Numbered from the stretch's first letter, positions 1 through 12,739 are shown. The stretch is DNA of 64,000 nucleotides from Symsagittifera roscoffensis (GCF_963678635.1 NC_087065.1:11987579-12051578); one strand, 5' to 3'. Numbers and translations are program-made. The notes: generated by a model not told the origin, from the letters alone.

Positions 1-319
1 CCTTTTGTAGTATTTTGAGATTTCCATTTTTGGCTGGCTGGCCCTTAGATTTTTTAAAGGCTCCTTCGCCGCCAATATATACTAATTTTGAGGGGGGAGC
101 GCGCACCAAAAAAAAACGGCAATTTTGGTCGTAATTTTCCAAAAAGTGCCTAAAAACGCTTTTTTTGGCCTGTTTTTTTTCCGAAAAATGGAAAAAAAGG
201 GTCCTTATAGTGATTTGGGATCATTATGGTTGATCTAAAGAAATTCAAAAAAGGTGATCAAACTTTCAAATTTTTTTTTTGAAAATCCCCTCATGGAGAG
301 AATCGTGGATCCACCCCTG
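1..319 (-). mobile_element. hAT-type non-autonomous element, cut by the window edge
   Basis: The stretch matches, in reverse orientation, the short elements at 59190-59517 and 61418-61793. It shares the block reading TTTTGAGGGGGGAGCGCGC and the terminal CCACCCCTG that ends at base 319. The other end lies outside the window, so the target duplication cannot be checked. There is no coding capacity, and it would have needed a transposase supplied elsewhere. Confidence 0.6.
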
Positions 320-2419
320 CTTCACGTTTTTTTGCCTTCACGAGTTAATTTGCCAGTCAATCAAGTTGCTAGAAAAGTGCTCTATTGAAATAACCAATGG
401 TAAAGTTAAAATAAATCAACAAAAAATTTAATTTGGCAATTTTTTGAATGTTTCAGCAGACCAGTTGATACAAAAGCTTACAATGAATAATTAAATGATA
501 TAAAACTTTCTTAAGGGACTGGAATGCGTGGCCAAGACTGTAAAACGTCTAATTAATCGAAAACAGTTCTGTACGTTTAATGATGCCGGGCGTAGTAATT
601 TTTGTACATTTTTTCAAATTACTGGAATAGTGCGCATCAATGAAAAAACGGTCTGTCTTTTTTTGATTTTTATACTGAGTTCGACAATATGAGTGGACGC
701 TGACCTCCAACAAACCTAATTTTACTGACAACTTTGTTAGCTTCTATTTCACTCATTCTAACATTTTCGCACCTAATTCGATCCCTTATCCACAAAAAAA
801 ACTGGAAATTGGATAAAAAATTGTGAAAAAAATCCATTTTTTTATATTTTATTTTTTTTTCCTCATTTTGAAACTTCACTTCTTAAATCATTGTGCTCGG
901 AACATTCTGCACACCAACTGGCTGTCCTTTTTTGTTAGAAAAACAAAACAGGGATTTGAGCAGGGATGTTGGTAGCGTAAGTTACACAGTATGTGGGGTG
1001 TCGTAACTTTTTGTTTGTATGCGGCCATTCACCTAAAGAAGCTTCGCGTATCGAAATCTGGTTTTTAAACTCAAACTGACACTTAAAAGCGGGCGCCACG
1101 TGATTGTGTCACTTAACAAGTTAACTATATAATAAATCATACTTGACTGGATAAGTCACTTTGACTTGTTTGTATTCTATTTTGATCCGCTGATGAACTA
1201 ATCCCTTCGCGAGTAGGCGGCAAGGCGGTCTCTCTGGGGGTCCCATAACCTCCGTTTCGAATCTCTGAGAGAAAAATCAACAAATTATTTTCTCAATGAG
1301 TTCAGTTTGTTTGTCCAACCAACTGTTGTTATAAGACTGTTGTACTACTTAATACTACGAACTAATGTGTGTACTTCGCTGTATACACATTATCAAAAAA
1401 GTAAGAGGGCAAAAAACTTTCGATTGATGTTTCTGGTTTGGGTTGGCCACTTTTACGCGGAATTGAAGTTTAAGATGACTTGGTAATTGATGTGAAAATA
1501 TAAACAGGGGCTTCTGTTTAGTTTTTGAATGGATTTTCTTTTTGATGTATTTGATGTGTTTTCGCTCTATGATGGCGAATTTATTTGCCCGCCTAATTAG
1601 TTGAGGGCGATTTATTGGATTTTTAAATGTTTGCTCTTCATTTAGCTCAGGTGTTTGCGAGCAGTTGATACCATTAACGCTCAAATCTCTGTGAACAATC
1701 AACAAAAAAATCGTCGCAGTAAATGACGTTCACGTTAGGCAAACTATCGTCCAAGTGCAATCATCAAATCGTTTGTTCTTTCATTAATTAATCGATTTAT
1801 TAACCAACAATTGATTGCCCGCCCCTCTAAAAGCCGCATAAAAGCAAAGCTGTACCGACAATATACAATTAAGTGGATCTCAGTAGCTGTGGACTATTAA
1901 TAGAAGAGCTCTTTTGCATAATAGTCAATTGGCCAATCACAAGTCGAAGAGAGCCTAGCAGGTCTTAGCCAACCAGATTCGAGAATGGAAGTAGACTTTA
2001 AGTCGCCTGAAGACATATTGAAGCCAGAGAAAGCAATCTAATATATACTGTTTTGGCTATCAAATCAATCAGCCGGAGAAAATTTTAGATAATAAACTGA
2101 TATATAATTTGTACTAACCTGTGAGCAGACCAGACCGGACAATTATAAAAAATAATTACTGACAACAGATCGGTTGAATAAAATCGCACTTGTCATAAAT
2201 ATCTGTTTTTATCTTTAATAACAAACTAGAACTGACTAAAACTTTCAATTCATCAAGCAAAGAACAGAAAGTAATCATTAAATTTTATCACCTGTCGAGA
2301 AATAACAAAATTCAATTATTTCTGTCGCCAATTGCAAACTGAAGCAGTTGACGAAACCCGAACACCCGACCCAAATTTGTCCAAGTGAACCCGACAACAG
2401 GAAACTCTAAAGAAAGCCG
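320..2419. other. Region upstream of the zinc-finger gene
   Basis: AT-rich sequence with no reading frame I can support. A TATA-like ATAAAAG at 1838-1844 could be the core promoter, which would give a 5' untranslated region of about 550 bases. An in-frame TAA at 2408 closes the reading frame above the proposed start codon. Around 1205-1265 a GC-richer stretch ending in TTTCGAATC loosely recalls a tRNA B box, but no cloverleaf could be built by eye. Confidence 0.35.
1838..1844 (+). promoter_or_regulatory. Possible TATA box of the zinc-finger gene
   Basis: The sequence CATAAAAGC lies about 580 bases upstream of the first coding ATG. A start site about 30 bases downstream would fall near 1865-1875. 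This rests only on motif and position; chance occurrence is likely in DNA this AT-rich. Confidence 0.2.
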
Positions 2420-2495
2420 ATGATTGCAAAGATGGAACGAAGTGCAGACATGGACATTAAACTTGAGCCTGAGCAAAGAAAAATTGACATAAAAG
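2420..2495 (+). CDS. Exon 1 of the EVI1/PRDM16-like gene
   Basis: The ATG at 2420 follows an in-frame TAA at 2408. A second in-frame ATG at 2432 has the better initiation context (AAG before, G after) and could be the true start. The exon gives 25 codons plus one base, contains a short IKLEPE motif of the sumoylation type, and ends at a GTTAGA donor at 2496. The split codon is completed by exon 2 without a stop. Confidence 0.65.
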
Positions 2496-5400
2496 GTTAG
2501 AAACACTTCCGTAAATTATCGATTTCCAGCTTCATAATTTTGTTCTGCGAATTTTTCAATTACTGGATTGCTAAATTTTTTCCATTTTTATGCTTTTCTT
2601 AATTCTCAAACCAAAGATGAGCTTGAACAAAATCATATTTTTGTTTTCTGTCACCATGACACGAAATTCCAGCTGGAAATACAGCAACCTTTCTTGTTCT
2701 TATTAAGTCAGTCCAATTTGTAGGGCTTCTCTTCTTCAAGTGTTTACCCGCGACTGAATTGCCCCCTTCTTTGTTCCGACCGTTTTTGACTTTTTTTTAA
2801 CGTTTCATTTTGATTAAAGCAACAACTTTTCTATTAAGTTGAATAAGTGTCGTAAATTATCGGACAAAAACTAATTTATTTTTGGATTTTTTTTAATTTC
2901 GAAAGCTTCAAAACGCGAAAAATCTTCATTTGAAATTTTCTGCGCAGTTAATTGAGTTACGCAAATGACTTAGATTTTTTGCCGCTTACAAACATGTTTG
3001 TGGTTCTGAATGTTGCCTAAAGCTAAAAGAGCAGCTTTTTGCTCCGGCTTAACATCTTTTTTTTTATCGTAAAACACGGAATGATTTTTTTGTTTGCAGC
3101 TAAATTTTTTTGTATTTATAGTTAGAAACCAGAATATGATCTTCTTTTGACATCAAACTAAACATTTAAAACATTTAAAACAGGCGGATCTAAGATTTCT
3201 GCCAGAAGGAAAAGGGGTGGATTTTCAAAAACTCACAAAAAAATTGGTTGTTTTTTTTGTACCACCCCTCCCCCTCCTCCCTCCGAGAGTGAAAAAATTC
3301 CGAGACTCAGTAAAAAATTATCAGCTCAATTCAATGCAAATTGATTTTTAGTTCACTTAACTAAAGTTTTTCCTTGTCTTAATCAATTTTTTGTGGCGTT
3401 TTTGTTTTTATTTGGTTCTTCTTTTTATTGGCTGTTCTCGTCATTTGTGACAGCAGTTAATTAAAACTACTCAAATTGTAATATTTGGCTGCGAGTTTTC
3501 TATTCTGCTTATGAGACTGTTTAGACAGATGTCCCGAGTTAAGATTGCATCGTAAAAAGTGATTCCCAATCCCAACTCAACCCAGACAGGAATATGTTTG
3601 CGGAGCACACTGTAAAAACCACCATATGCCCCCACGTGAAAACAATGTCGACTCTTCTGATGATTCGAACTGGTTTGTTTTTCAACTTCAAACCAACTTT
3701 CCGCTCAAGTTTCAACTGCTCTCCTCTGAAAATACAATTCAATCCACATGTTTTATGGCCAATTTCGCTTTATAATAACAGTTTACCAATCTGATTAATA
3801 TCTTCCGATCTGAAGATTAATATGGTAAATGTCTCTCAAAATTGGATAGAATTGCCTTTGAAAATCAGATTTTGCTCCCTATGTTTTGGTAGTCGGACAC
3901 ACTTCTCACCTGTTTTGCCAGTTTTCCCAATTATAGCCGCGGGATTCTTGGCATAAATTACTCAAGTGATCAAATGTTTTCTTGCACCTTTAATTGATTG
4001 TTCGTTTAGTTGTCAACTGGCTAATTGCATAGCTTGCGGTGTTCTATGAGTTTCAAAATTGAGGTTTCTTGCTATCGTGTTAAGTCCAGATGTACCAATT
4101 TTAGCCTTGGGGTACCTTCAAAATTGACTTCAAGATCTAAAGTAATAATTAGCACGTTTAAACCGAATTAACTTTTGACCTGCGGGTGGCTCAAAAGTTT
4201 ACAAACGCATGCTAAATTAACTTTAGACAGGGATATTTTTTTATATGCGCAGAAAACTTAGTATTTTTAGCAAAACTTTTTTAATTGAATATTAATAATC
4301 ATAATGATCTTCGATTTCATCGGATATTATGAGAATAATTGAAAAAACTTATTGGATTTTTTAAAATTGAGAAACCATGAAGGAACTTCATCCACAGCCA
4401 AACATGACTTCTCTATTGTTCATGCGATGAAACCGGAAACGGTGTTGGTCTAATTCCAATTTGCATAATTCAAGACTTCTCAATCCAAACCCCTCATTGA
4501 TGCAATCAAAACTTTATTGGTTAGTAATTTAACCACCTCATACAAAAGCACTCAGTTTTAATCAACTGAAATCTGATACATGCTTGTTATATTAAGATAC
4601 CAATTGAGATGTTTTGCCCGAGGTGAGGAACCCAAGCTATTCTATTCCAAGGGACTCTATGACGCCAAGGGTGTTTTAAGTGACTCTTTTGATATTCGAC
4701 TCCTCGCATGGTCTTTCGTTTGCTCTTAGCAGTTGAAATACTACTCCAAGAGGCTTACAATGATCAGAAATATTTTGTCAACTTGTTGATTCCGATCATT
4801 GATTCACTGAGCTTCAAGCGCCATTAATCCTCTAAAGATTTCAAAATTTTGAACAATTATGTAATTTCTACTTGCAGAGTTGATTCTATCTATGACATTT
4901 GATCAGGATCCATGCCGAAAGATATCCTTGATTCGCGTATCAGCAAAAAATTTACGGATCTATTGATTTTAGAGAAAAATGGCCAACTTTAAGCAGAAAA
5001 TCTTAAAAAATAATAAATATCACAGCTATTTTACTTTTTTTAATGCTGGTCTTCATTTTATTTTTTAAATATGTTTTTGTTATTCATCTTTCACCCTTTG
5101 TTCAAAAGCAAAGAAACGGCTTAAGAATCCTTTAAAAGATTTTAAAAAGTAATAATGTGTTTTGGCGATTGCAGCTATCAGCTTAGCTGAAATTTGTGAG
5201 GCGCAGACTATTTGGCGCCGTGGCTTTGCGGCGCCGCATTGATTTCAGGAGAGCTAAGTCAGATTAAAGGTGTCCATTGATGACTAGTGACTAGCGACTA
5301 CCTTTTGCAATCACCTCACCTGTTAGGGGGGGGGGATCCGAGCGTCGATCATTCGTTCAATCAACCCATTCAACATTACCTTGTTACCTGTGATTAATGT

Positions 5401-8400
5401 CTATTTAACCAATAACTGGCCGATAACAAAACACTCTTTGAACGGCTATCTACTCGAGAATAGATATGTTTGCAATTCGCAAACGCTCGAGAAATTGATC
5501 AACTCAGTTTAAATAAAAATCAACTCAGAAAATGCCCGATTTTCAAGATACCGTTTCAAAAACAACACAAAACGATATTAACATCCGCTATTTTATCTTT
5601 TATCCTCCCTTATTTGCAATCAAATACTTCTACCTCTATTAATAATTCTATCTCTATTCCTGTTTGAGTATGCCAAGCAGCTAAAGACCTCAATTGGTTT
5701 TGAGTAGTCCCCAAGTCTGTTGTTCATTCTGCTATCGAAACACTCGATGACGCAATCATGTACAGGGTCTTAGTATCAAAGATCGCGATGAAATGTTGTG
5801 GACTCAAAAACCCACACATTGCCTTAAGTCTGTAGGTTGATTTAGTTCCACGTCCAAAAGTCATCGAAATTGTCGAAAGAATTAGTAAAACATTTCTTTT
5901 CATGAAAAAAGCTGAAATCGTGCTTTTTGATAATTCAATGCCAAAATAACTTAATATTTGGAACCAGAGCGGTTCGATCATTATTAAATTCTTTTTTTTT
6001 CCGCCGATTTTTGAGAAAACCTCATGTATTTTCTTCGATTTTCAAAATCAATTTGTGACATTCACTTTGTTTTTTTTCTAAATTAAAATAGGAGCAGATT
6101 GAAAGGATAAGTGTGTTGGCTTGAAAGTGAAAAAGGCGAGGATTGCAGTTGACAGTTGAGAATCTTGACATTGTTAGAAGATTTGAGCCGGGTGATGTTT
6201 TTGTGAAAGATACAAATAGAGTCTGATGTCAGAAACAGGCGCGAAGCATCCCTCAACATTATGGGCCAGTGCATCACTTATAACCACTTATAACTACCTT
6301 CTTAACCAGTCTAGGAGAGGCTGAAGAGCCCGACTGAAAATATTTCCACTTTTTTCCAGTATTTTTTCGACATTTGGTTAAGACTTTTCCCTTTTTGGTG
6401 AGAAGTGACAAGTTGAAAAAAGAAAAGTGAGAAGAAAAATCATCTTAAGAAGAACGCAAATGATGCTTGACAAGAATACCTGCTAATGACATCTAGCTGC
6501 TACATAGCTGGTTTTCATTCTCTGGATATTTCTAATATCTCAATGTTTCTAAATGGATACTATTTTATTTTGTCCTTTTTATTCAAATTTGTCTTTTTAT
6601 ATATGAAAAGCTCCATTTTGTTCCAGAGTTTTCAAATCGGGGCATCTTTTTGCAGATGTTGCGGTTCTCCTTGCTTTAACATGTAGACATGCTTGATGAG
6701 TTCTCCTGCATCCGTCGAAATCTTCATCACATCTGTCAATTTTAATTCCCTAATTTTTGAGTCAAGTTGTGAACTTTTACTATGCTAACTTGCATTTGGC
6801 GAGTGTTAGGTACAATATGCTGTAATATGATGACTACTTGGAGTGATTTTTTACAATGCCTCTTAATTATTTACGATTAACGGCTGCTAGCCACTCGACC
6901 GGTTTATTGTATAATCAGAATAACAATTCTTTATAATCCAATTTTTTAACTAACGAACTCGATTATCGGGTAAATAATGAGTTGGAATACTTTTTTTTGT
7001 CATAAGTCTCCAGAAATTTTTGAACTTGAGGTGCCGGTATTTTGAATTAATTCGTTAATTGGTAATTAGTTGACTTTGAAATAAAAACGCTCTGTCATAA
7101 AGTCGAGTGGTTAGGTACTCGGTTACATACACAAACATATTATTATTCCACAACACACCTGAGTTTAATAACTCATTCGTCCGATCCATTAAAGCAATTA
7201 ATCAGATCCATTTTGAGACCAAAATTTCCTTTGAAACTATCAAACTTTCCCTTACCAATTAAATAGTTGGTTGTTGGCCAAAAACAACCAATGTTTTAAA
7301 CCTACTTTGAAGCGCCAAAGTTGAGGCAGCTTCTAAAATAACTTAGATTGGACTCCGTTTTAAATTACAGAACTCCATAAACCAAAACAAAAATAAAACC
7401 GATACGAAACTAGAAATTAATATCACAAATACCAAATCAAGTGAAATATCATTTCCTAAATATATCATCATAAATATCCATTCCTCAGTACCAAATCACA
7501 TTAAAATCATCATAATTGATTCTTCCAACAATGGTATCTCGTCATCAATTCTTAACTGGTTAGCTTCCAAAAAAAAACATTTTCGAGTTGAAAAAAAAAA
7601 TAAAAAAGATTATTTAAATATCTTCATTTTTCCTTATTTTTAGGATTAAGTTTTCGAGGGCCGTAGAGATGGATTCTTCCTAGACTGTGAAATTAAGTAA
7701 TTTTAAATGGGTATTGTTTACTTGTAAGGGATATTTAGAGGCTTAAAGGGTCGGTCAGTTTTCCTTTTATTTTCTCTTTTGGGCATTTGACTTGGGAATA
7801 TCTTTCCGATCGAGCAAACAATCACAAAATATTCCCTACTTGTGTTTTCAATTCCTTGCTTTTGTTGTTTGCTGGGATTTTTCAATAGTGACTATTAAGC
7901 GGGGAGTTAATATTTAGACTCAAGATTGAAAAGGTGTTCATGTGTTTGTTTTTAATATCATTACAACCCAACATAAAAAGGGAAGCATTTCCGGGAAAGC
8001 AAAGATCAATTTTGCTCTTCCTTGCAACACTTCCTTTTTCACTAAATTAATTAATTTAATCACACCTTGTTCACAAATATTGTCATTGCTAACTTTTCAA
8101 AACCCAGTCAACAAATATCGCGTCAAGTTTAAATGAAATCACAAAAAATCAATTTTCCCAAATAAAAAGAAAACTGTTTATACTTTGAAGCTCCTAATCA
8201 GTTAATTCAATCTTAGTTAACTGATCGATTAACACTTGTAACTTCAATTAATTACCTTTGTTGACCTTTCAGGTGGGCAAACACATAGTAATCAAGAAGA
8301 TGAGGTCCAAATTCAAAATCAATTGGACAAGGATTGTGCAACATCGAATGCCAATTACGCAATGACTTCCAAAAAAGGACAACCGAGTGGGTCTTTTGTG

Positions 8401-11400
8401 AGGTTCGGGTGGAGCGACGAGAAAGATCTTCAAACCCGCGGTGATAAAACCGTAAGTTGCTTTATCATTTAATGAACGTCTTTTAAAAAGTTTTTCCTAA
8501 ACTGCTATCATTCAAAAGGTTTAGTGAGAGGATGTTAACTTATTGCTTCTAACTTGCTGCTAAGATTCTACCTAGACCCAAGCACCAACATAGGATACAG
8601 AATATTGAGATTGAACTGGTTGTAGATTATGAATTACACTGGGAAGCCGAGTTGTGATAGTTGTTGTGTTACCATTCATTAGGTTAGAAGAGGCTGTGCT
8701 TGTCTTTTTACAACTAAAACACGACTAGTAAAGATACGAAGAAGAATCAGACATGTTTAAAAAATCCATGTAATATTCAATTATGAATTATATTAATAAT
8801 TATACCGACTGTGTATTATCGTTTTTTTTTGATCTGGTCATTTAGCAGACTAGAAAAGCCAGTGCATCTCGAGAAAAAGAACGACCAAAAATAGACAATA
8901 AAAATAATGATGAAAAAATAAACGTTTGTCATGTTATGAATTACATTGCAAATTCTAACTTTTGCGGATGTAAACTTTTGTTGTACAAGTTTCAGCTTTT
9001 GTCGAGTTGATCATTTATGACATTAAAATAGGCGGTGTGTGTTTTTTTATTACTAAAACAACAATAAAAATATAAAGACGAACACTGATAAAATAATTGT
9101 CTGAAGAAATCAAAAACCAGAAAGTCATTTGAAGCTTATAGTTGTCTAGTCAGCCTGCGCATTAGTAATACTGGACAGAATCAGTAAATTAATAATATGA
9201 GAAAAAACGTTTGAAATTATTGAGAAAACCCAATTTACCTAAAAGAAAAATAAATCAAAAAGTATCACTTGAAGAACTTCTTTATTTAAAATTGGAACTT
9301 TTTTATTTTTGTTTTCTCCATTCGATGAATTGCATAAACAGTTACTGTTGCATTATACTACGCTCAACTTAATTTTTATCGTCCTCATTTTAGTCGGCTT
9401 CTCAAACATCCCCGAGCACTGACGACTCGAATGCTAAATTTCAATGCCGCTCTTGTGAGCAATCCTTTCCTACCATCGAATCCATGGAGTCTCATATTCA
9501 CCAGGAACACGCATCTTCCTACCGCAACTACTCCTGCAAGATATGCGGGAAATTCTTCGCCACGACTAGCGGACTTAAACAACACATGCACATACACAGC
9601 AGTGTGAAACCATTCGTGTGCGAGGTATGTAGCAGATCTTACACTCAGTTCTCAAACCTGTGTCGGCACAAACGAATGCACGCAGACTGCTGCCGAAAAG
9701 TAACTTGCTCTACTTGCGGCGATAGTTTCAAATCAGTCAGCGCTCTGAACAAACATCGAAGGTTCTGCATCAACAAGTTTCTGAAAGTAGTACGACCTTC
9801 AATTTCGGTAGCTTCGACTGCACAGAGTTTGAATGTACGGATTCCGACCACCCATTTCTCGGCACGAAGCTGCGTCTCGGCTACGCTTCTCGGCTCGGCT
9901 GACGAGAACCGAGCTCAAAATCAACACAGTTTGAGCTCTGGAGAGGATATATTCCTGAAAAGAGAGGATAATTCAAGAGGGATGAGCCGGGAGTCCCCGC
10001 TGGATTTGAGCAACCCGAGAAACCAGTCCATCTCGGACTCGGAAACCGAAGAGGAGATGTCGGAAACCAGCGAGAGCCCGAATGAGGAAATTTATGAAGA
10101 ATGCGAAATGGATTTGACTCGAGACGAGAACGAAGACGAACATAGCAACACGACTACCAAAGTAGAAGCCGAAAATGAATTAGTTGACGTTGAAACGTTA
10201 GACGATGCGGAATCTTTGACCGAACAAGAAATTTTTGAAAATAACTCTCAAAATGGACTAGCAGAAAGTCAACATCGTAATGCCAATGAAGCTTTGAAAG
10301 CAGCTCAAAATTTTGGACAACTGCAACAATTTCTGCAATTTGGGCATTCGGGAGCAAATGGTCTTGACCTTGAACAATCTGCTAGGCTGAACATGGGAAA
10401 CGCTTTCGGCCAGCTGGAGTACCAAAAATTAATGTACAATTTACTGCAACAATCTCAACTTGGGTTCAATTCCGTTGCCGGAGGGCAAGTCCCAGGGTTG
10501 AACCCTGGAATCGGGAGTTCTCCTGTTTCTGCGCCCTATTTCGGAGGTCTCCTGAAACCGGTAGCCTCACATGATTCGCATGTGGGGGGAGTTTGCAACA
10601 TGGGGGATCCCTTGTCGCCTTGTGCTTCTAGCAAAGAGAAGTACGTGTGTAAGTTCTGTCACAAAGTCTTCCCTCGCTCGGCTAACTTGACTAGACATCT
10701 TAGGACTCACACTGGCGAGCAGCCGTACGTGTGCAAGTACTGCAACAGAGCATTTAGTATATCTAGCAATCTGCAGCGACACGTGAGGAATATACACAAC
10801 AAGGAGAAACCCTACCAATGCAAGGTGAGAATAATTATTAATTGATATACAAATTATAGTGATAGACTAAAATAACACTGGGCAATGAAATAACACAGAT
10901 CAATAAACACTAATTTCACTCTATTTAAAAAAAACGATTGGACAGAATTGAAAAATAATAATGATAAGATTAATGTGCCGCAGTACCATTACATAAGGTA
11001 TCGCTCCTTGAATTTGAAATTTGGAAATTATGAACAACTTCATGTTCAGGTGTGCGACAAAGCCTTCGGACAGCAGACTAATCTAGAACGACACATGAAG
11101 AAACACGAGCACAAATACCCCTGCTCCTCCCCCTCTAACTCAGACTTAATGAGTGCGTCACGTGACACCACACCCGAACTCACGACTTCAGTCACGTCGG
11201 CCATGCGAACCCACGCGACATTCGAGTCTCTCTCGGAAGGAATCAATCACAGGACACCGACTACATTCCAAAGTGCTACTGCTTCGCACATAATGCCACC
11301 CGCAGGCTCCATCGGCGCGTTTCCGGCCACATCTACTCTGCAAAACATCGGAGGCTATCCTTGTTCTTTGCCCCAACTAGCTCAGAGGTCGATGATTCGT

Positions 11401-11682
11401 CCCCACCCGGTTGCGACTCTTGAGTCGTCGCCTCAGCCCAACGTCATTTCAACTTCAATGGGTCAACGAACGTCAGCGAACCCGAGCAATGCGGCTCTGC
11501 AGCTCTATCTCAACACTATGTTGTACCGCAAAGCAGTAGCTGATACCATAAAAGCACAGCCCCAATTCAGCTCGGCTATCGCGGGTTCCACCGCCACGAC
11601 TTCCGACTTAATCCGAGCTGCGATTGTGGAGAACTCAGGGAACGGAAACATAGCTTTACTCATGCAGCAGCATCAGAGCCTT
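2420..11682 (+). CDS. EVI1/PRDM16-family zinc-finger transcription factor (spliced, 3' end in gap)
   Basis: Four exons join in frame: 2420-2495, 8273-8451, 9394-10824 and 11050 to at least 11682, with introns of 5777, 942 and 225 bases, all GT-AG. The product has an N-terminal group of four C2H2-like fingers (residues about 101-210), a CtBP-binding PLDLS motif (about 286-290), a long acidic stretch, and a C-terminal group of three fingers (about 502-581) containing [20 protein letters not shown] and FGQQTN. This arrangement and these linker sequences are diagnostic of the MECOM/PRDM16 family, nuclear regulators of cell fate. No PR/SET domain is seen upstream, so the product resembles the short EVI1-type form. 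The N-terminal cluster is also shorter than the seven fingers of vertebrate EVI1. After the last finger the chain is Ser/Thr/Pro/Gln/Ala-rich and enters the assembly gap. The ortholog group is firm; which vertebrate paralog is closer cannot be told. Confidence 0.93.
2496..8272 (+). other. Intron 1 (5.8 kb)
   Basis: Runs from GTTAGA to a TTTCAG acceptor. It is AT-rich with no supported genes; the short open frames inside are at chance level for this composition. It contains a short hAT-type fragment near 3181-3270 and a poly-G run at about 5325-5334. Enhancers may be present, as is common for developmental regulators, but nothing in the sequence alone proves it. Confidence 0.6.
3181..3270. mobile_element. 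Fragment resembling the hAT-type MITE ends
   Basis: Starts CAGGCGGATCTAAG, close to the CAGGGGCGGATCTAGAA terminus seen at 59190. It reaches ACCACCCCT at about 3261-3269, like the opposite terminus. Only about 90 bases separate them, so this would be a strongly deleted copy. No target duplication was recognised. Confidence 0.35.
8273..8451 (+). CDS. Exon 2 of the EVI1/PRDM16-like gene
   Basis: Flanked by TTTCAG and GTAAGT, which are near-perfect splice sites. Its 179 bases are open in the single frame that joins exon 1 and exon 3 (exon 1 plus exon 2 make exactly 85 codons). The encoded segment is polar and Gln/Asp/Lys-rich with no recognised domain. It does not resemble the PR domain that precedes the fingers in the long MDS1-EVI1 and PRDM16 forms. 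Confidence 0.75.
9394..10824 (+). CDS. Exon 3: N-terminal fingers, CtBP motif, acidic region, first C-terminal fingers
   Basis: Begins after CATTTTAG and ends before GTGAGA, for 477 codons. Fingers start near bases 9439, 9529, 9616 and 9700. The second to fourth carry the family-typical strings SGLKQH, HSSVKPF and [18 protein letters not shown]. The fourth is C2HC-like, as in EVI1. PLDLS lies at about 9994-10008, followed by a Glu/Asp/Ser-rich stretch to about 10245. The C-terminal cluster starts at 10642. The final codons supply the first Cys of the last finger, whose remainder is in exon 4. Confidence 0.95.
11050..11682 (+). CDS. Exon 4 (partial): last zinc finger and low-complexity tail
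   Basis: The acceptor CATGTTCAG precedes GTGTGCGAC, which completes the last C2H2 finger across the intron in frame. About 200 further residues are rich in Ser, Thr, Pro, Ala and Gln with no recognised domain. The exon runs into the run of Ns at 11683, so the stop codon and any further exons are unknown. An in-frame stop at 11908 beyond the gap means nothing, because the gap length is arbitrary. Confidence 0.85.
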
Positions 11683-11882
11683 NNNNNNNNNNNNNNNNNN
11701 NNNNNNNNNNNNNNNNNNNNNNNNNNNNNNNNNNNNNNNNNNNNNNNNNNNNNNNNNNNNNNNNNNNNNNNNNNNNNNNNNNNNNNNNNNNNNNNNNNNN
11801 NNNNNNNNNNNNNNNNNNNNNNNNNNNNNNNNNNNNNNNNNNNNNNNNNNNNNNNNNNNNNNNNNNNNNNNNNNNNNNNNNN
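11683..11882. other. Assembly gap (200 N)
   Basis: Exactly 200 Ns, probably a placeholder of fixed length. It hides the end of the zinc-finger gene's fourth exon and possibly part of a retroelement. Confidence 0.98.
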
Positions 11883-12173
11883 CTGGACCCAGCAATCAAA
11901 TTCCACATAAACTTCAGCATCATGGGGGAGGCAACCAACACCTATCAATTTCACACAGGGTACTATGCACTACTATTGTCAAGGCTGTAGGGTAGGTACT
12001 GTTTTTTGTCAACAATAGTTTGGCAACAAGGAATGACACAAACAATCAAAAGTTGACGAAAGAAGAAGACGACAACGAAAAGCCTAACGAAATAACTAAA
12101 CAGCAGAGATTGCTACACCATATCATACGCTAGAAACGGATAAAACGGCTAAAACCATCTCACCACCAGCTCT
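11883..12173. other. Sequence between the gap and the first retroelement fragment
   Basis: One forward frame just after the gap (from about 11884) is open with Pro/His/Gln-rich content and approaches a possible donor, GGGTAGGTAC, near 11991. It could be the rest of exon 4, but the gap prevents checking the frame. The remainder is not assigned. Confidence 0.3.
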
Positions 12174-12739
12174 ACAACAGCACCAGGGCGAAATGGGGAA
12201 GGAAATGAACCAAAGGTGCCTAAAGATGTAGAAGACGGAATTGGAACACCAAACGTATCCGAAGGAAGCGGAGCTGAAAAATCCAAGGGGGTGGACACGG
12301 AGGTCCAAACTATGAGCACCGAACAAGGGGGAAGTGCCCCAAATTTGCGTAACGAAGGACAAGGGGAGAAAACAACCTAAAAAGAAAGGGGAACGAGTAC
12401 GACGCTTACGTCTCGTATCATACTCTAGTCAAGAATCAGAAGATGGGACAGGATCAAGGAAAAGTACCAGGAAACGGACGGCGGTATCCAAATTCGGCGG
12501 GGTTATGATAGACAGTATATTGAAAGCGAGAACAACCAAAGGAGAGGAAGACAGAGAGCGGGACACTAATTAAGCAGGAAGACACACTTGAAAGAGGGAG
12601 TGAAAAAGGAAACTAAAGAAAACTTGTTAAACTAAAACTTATGCCCAGGGAGAGGGCGGACTACTGCTGGTCCAAAACTCAAACATTTTCCGTTGGATAA
12701 TTTTTAAAACATTTGTTTGAAAAATGATTGTTGAGGGAA
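12174..12739 (+). pseudogene. 3' end of an upstream gypsy copy (truncated gag-pol tail)
   Basis: These 566 bases are the same as 18130-18694, the C-terminal coding end and 3' untranslated part of the intact element downstream, apart from one extra A near 12366-12370. That A shifts the frame and brings a TAA almost at once. The copy starts abruptly at 12174 with no TG terminus or target duplication. The simplest reading is a truncated upstream element that shares the LTR at 12740 with the intact one. A very long LTR beginning inside the coding region is the alternative. Confidence 0.75.

Noticed and set aside
1205-1265. tRNA-like or SINE-like stretch with a TTTCGAATC box
   Set aside because: I could not draw paired acceptor, D and anticodon arms, and no second copy was noticed in the window.
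1355-1705. A 116-codon minus-strand open frame
   Set aside because: It starts with TTG, has no recognisable domain and lies in AT-rich upstream sequence where frames of this length occur by chance.
5160-5260. GC-rich palindromic patch with two GGCGCC sites
   Set aside because: Stems are short and imperfect, and nothing links it to a known element or gene.
11656-11954. Open frames crossing the run of Ns
   Set aside because: They are produced by the unknown bases; frame and length across the gap are meaningless.
12334-12573. A 79-codon ORF taken as a separate gene
   Set aside because: It is the C-terminal end of gag-pol in the truncated upstream copy, out of frame because of one extra A.
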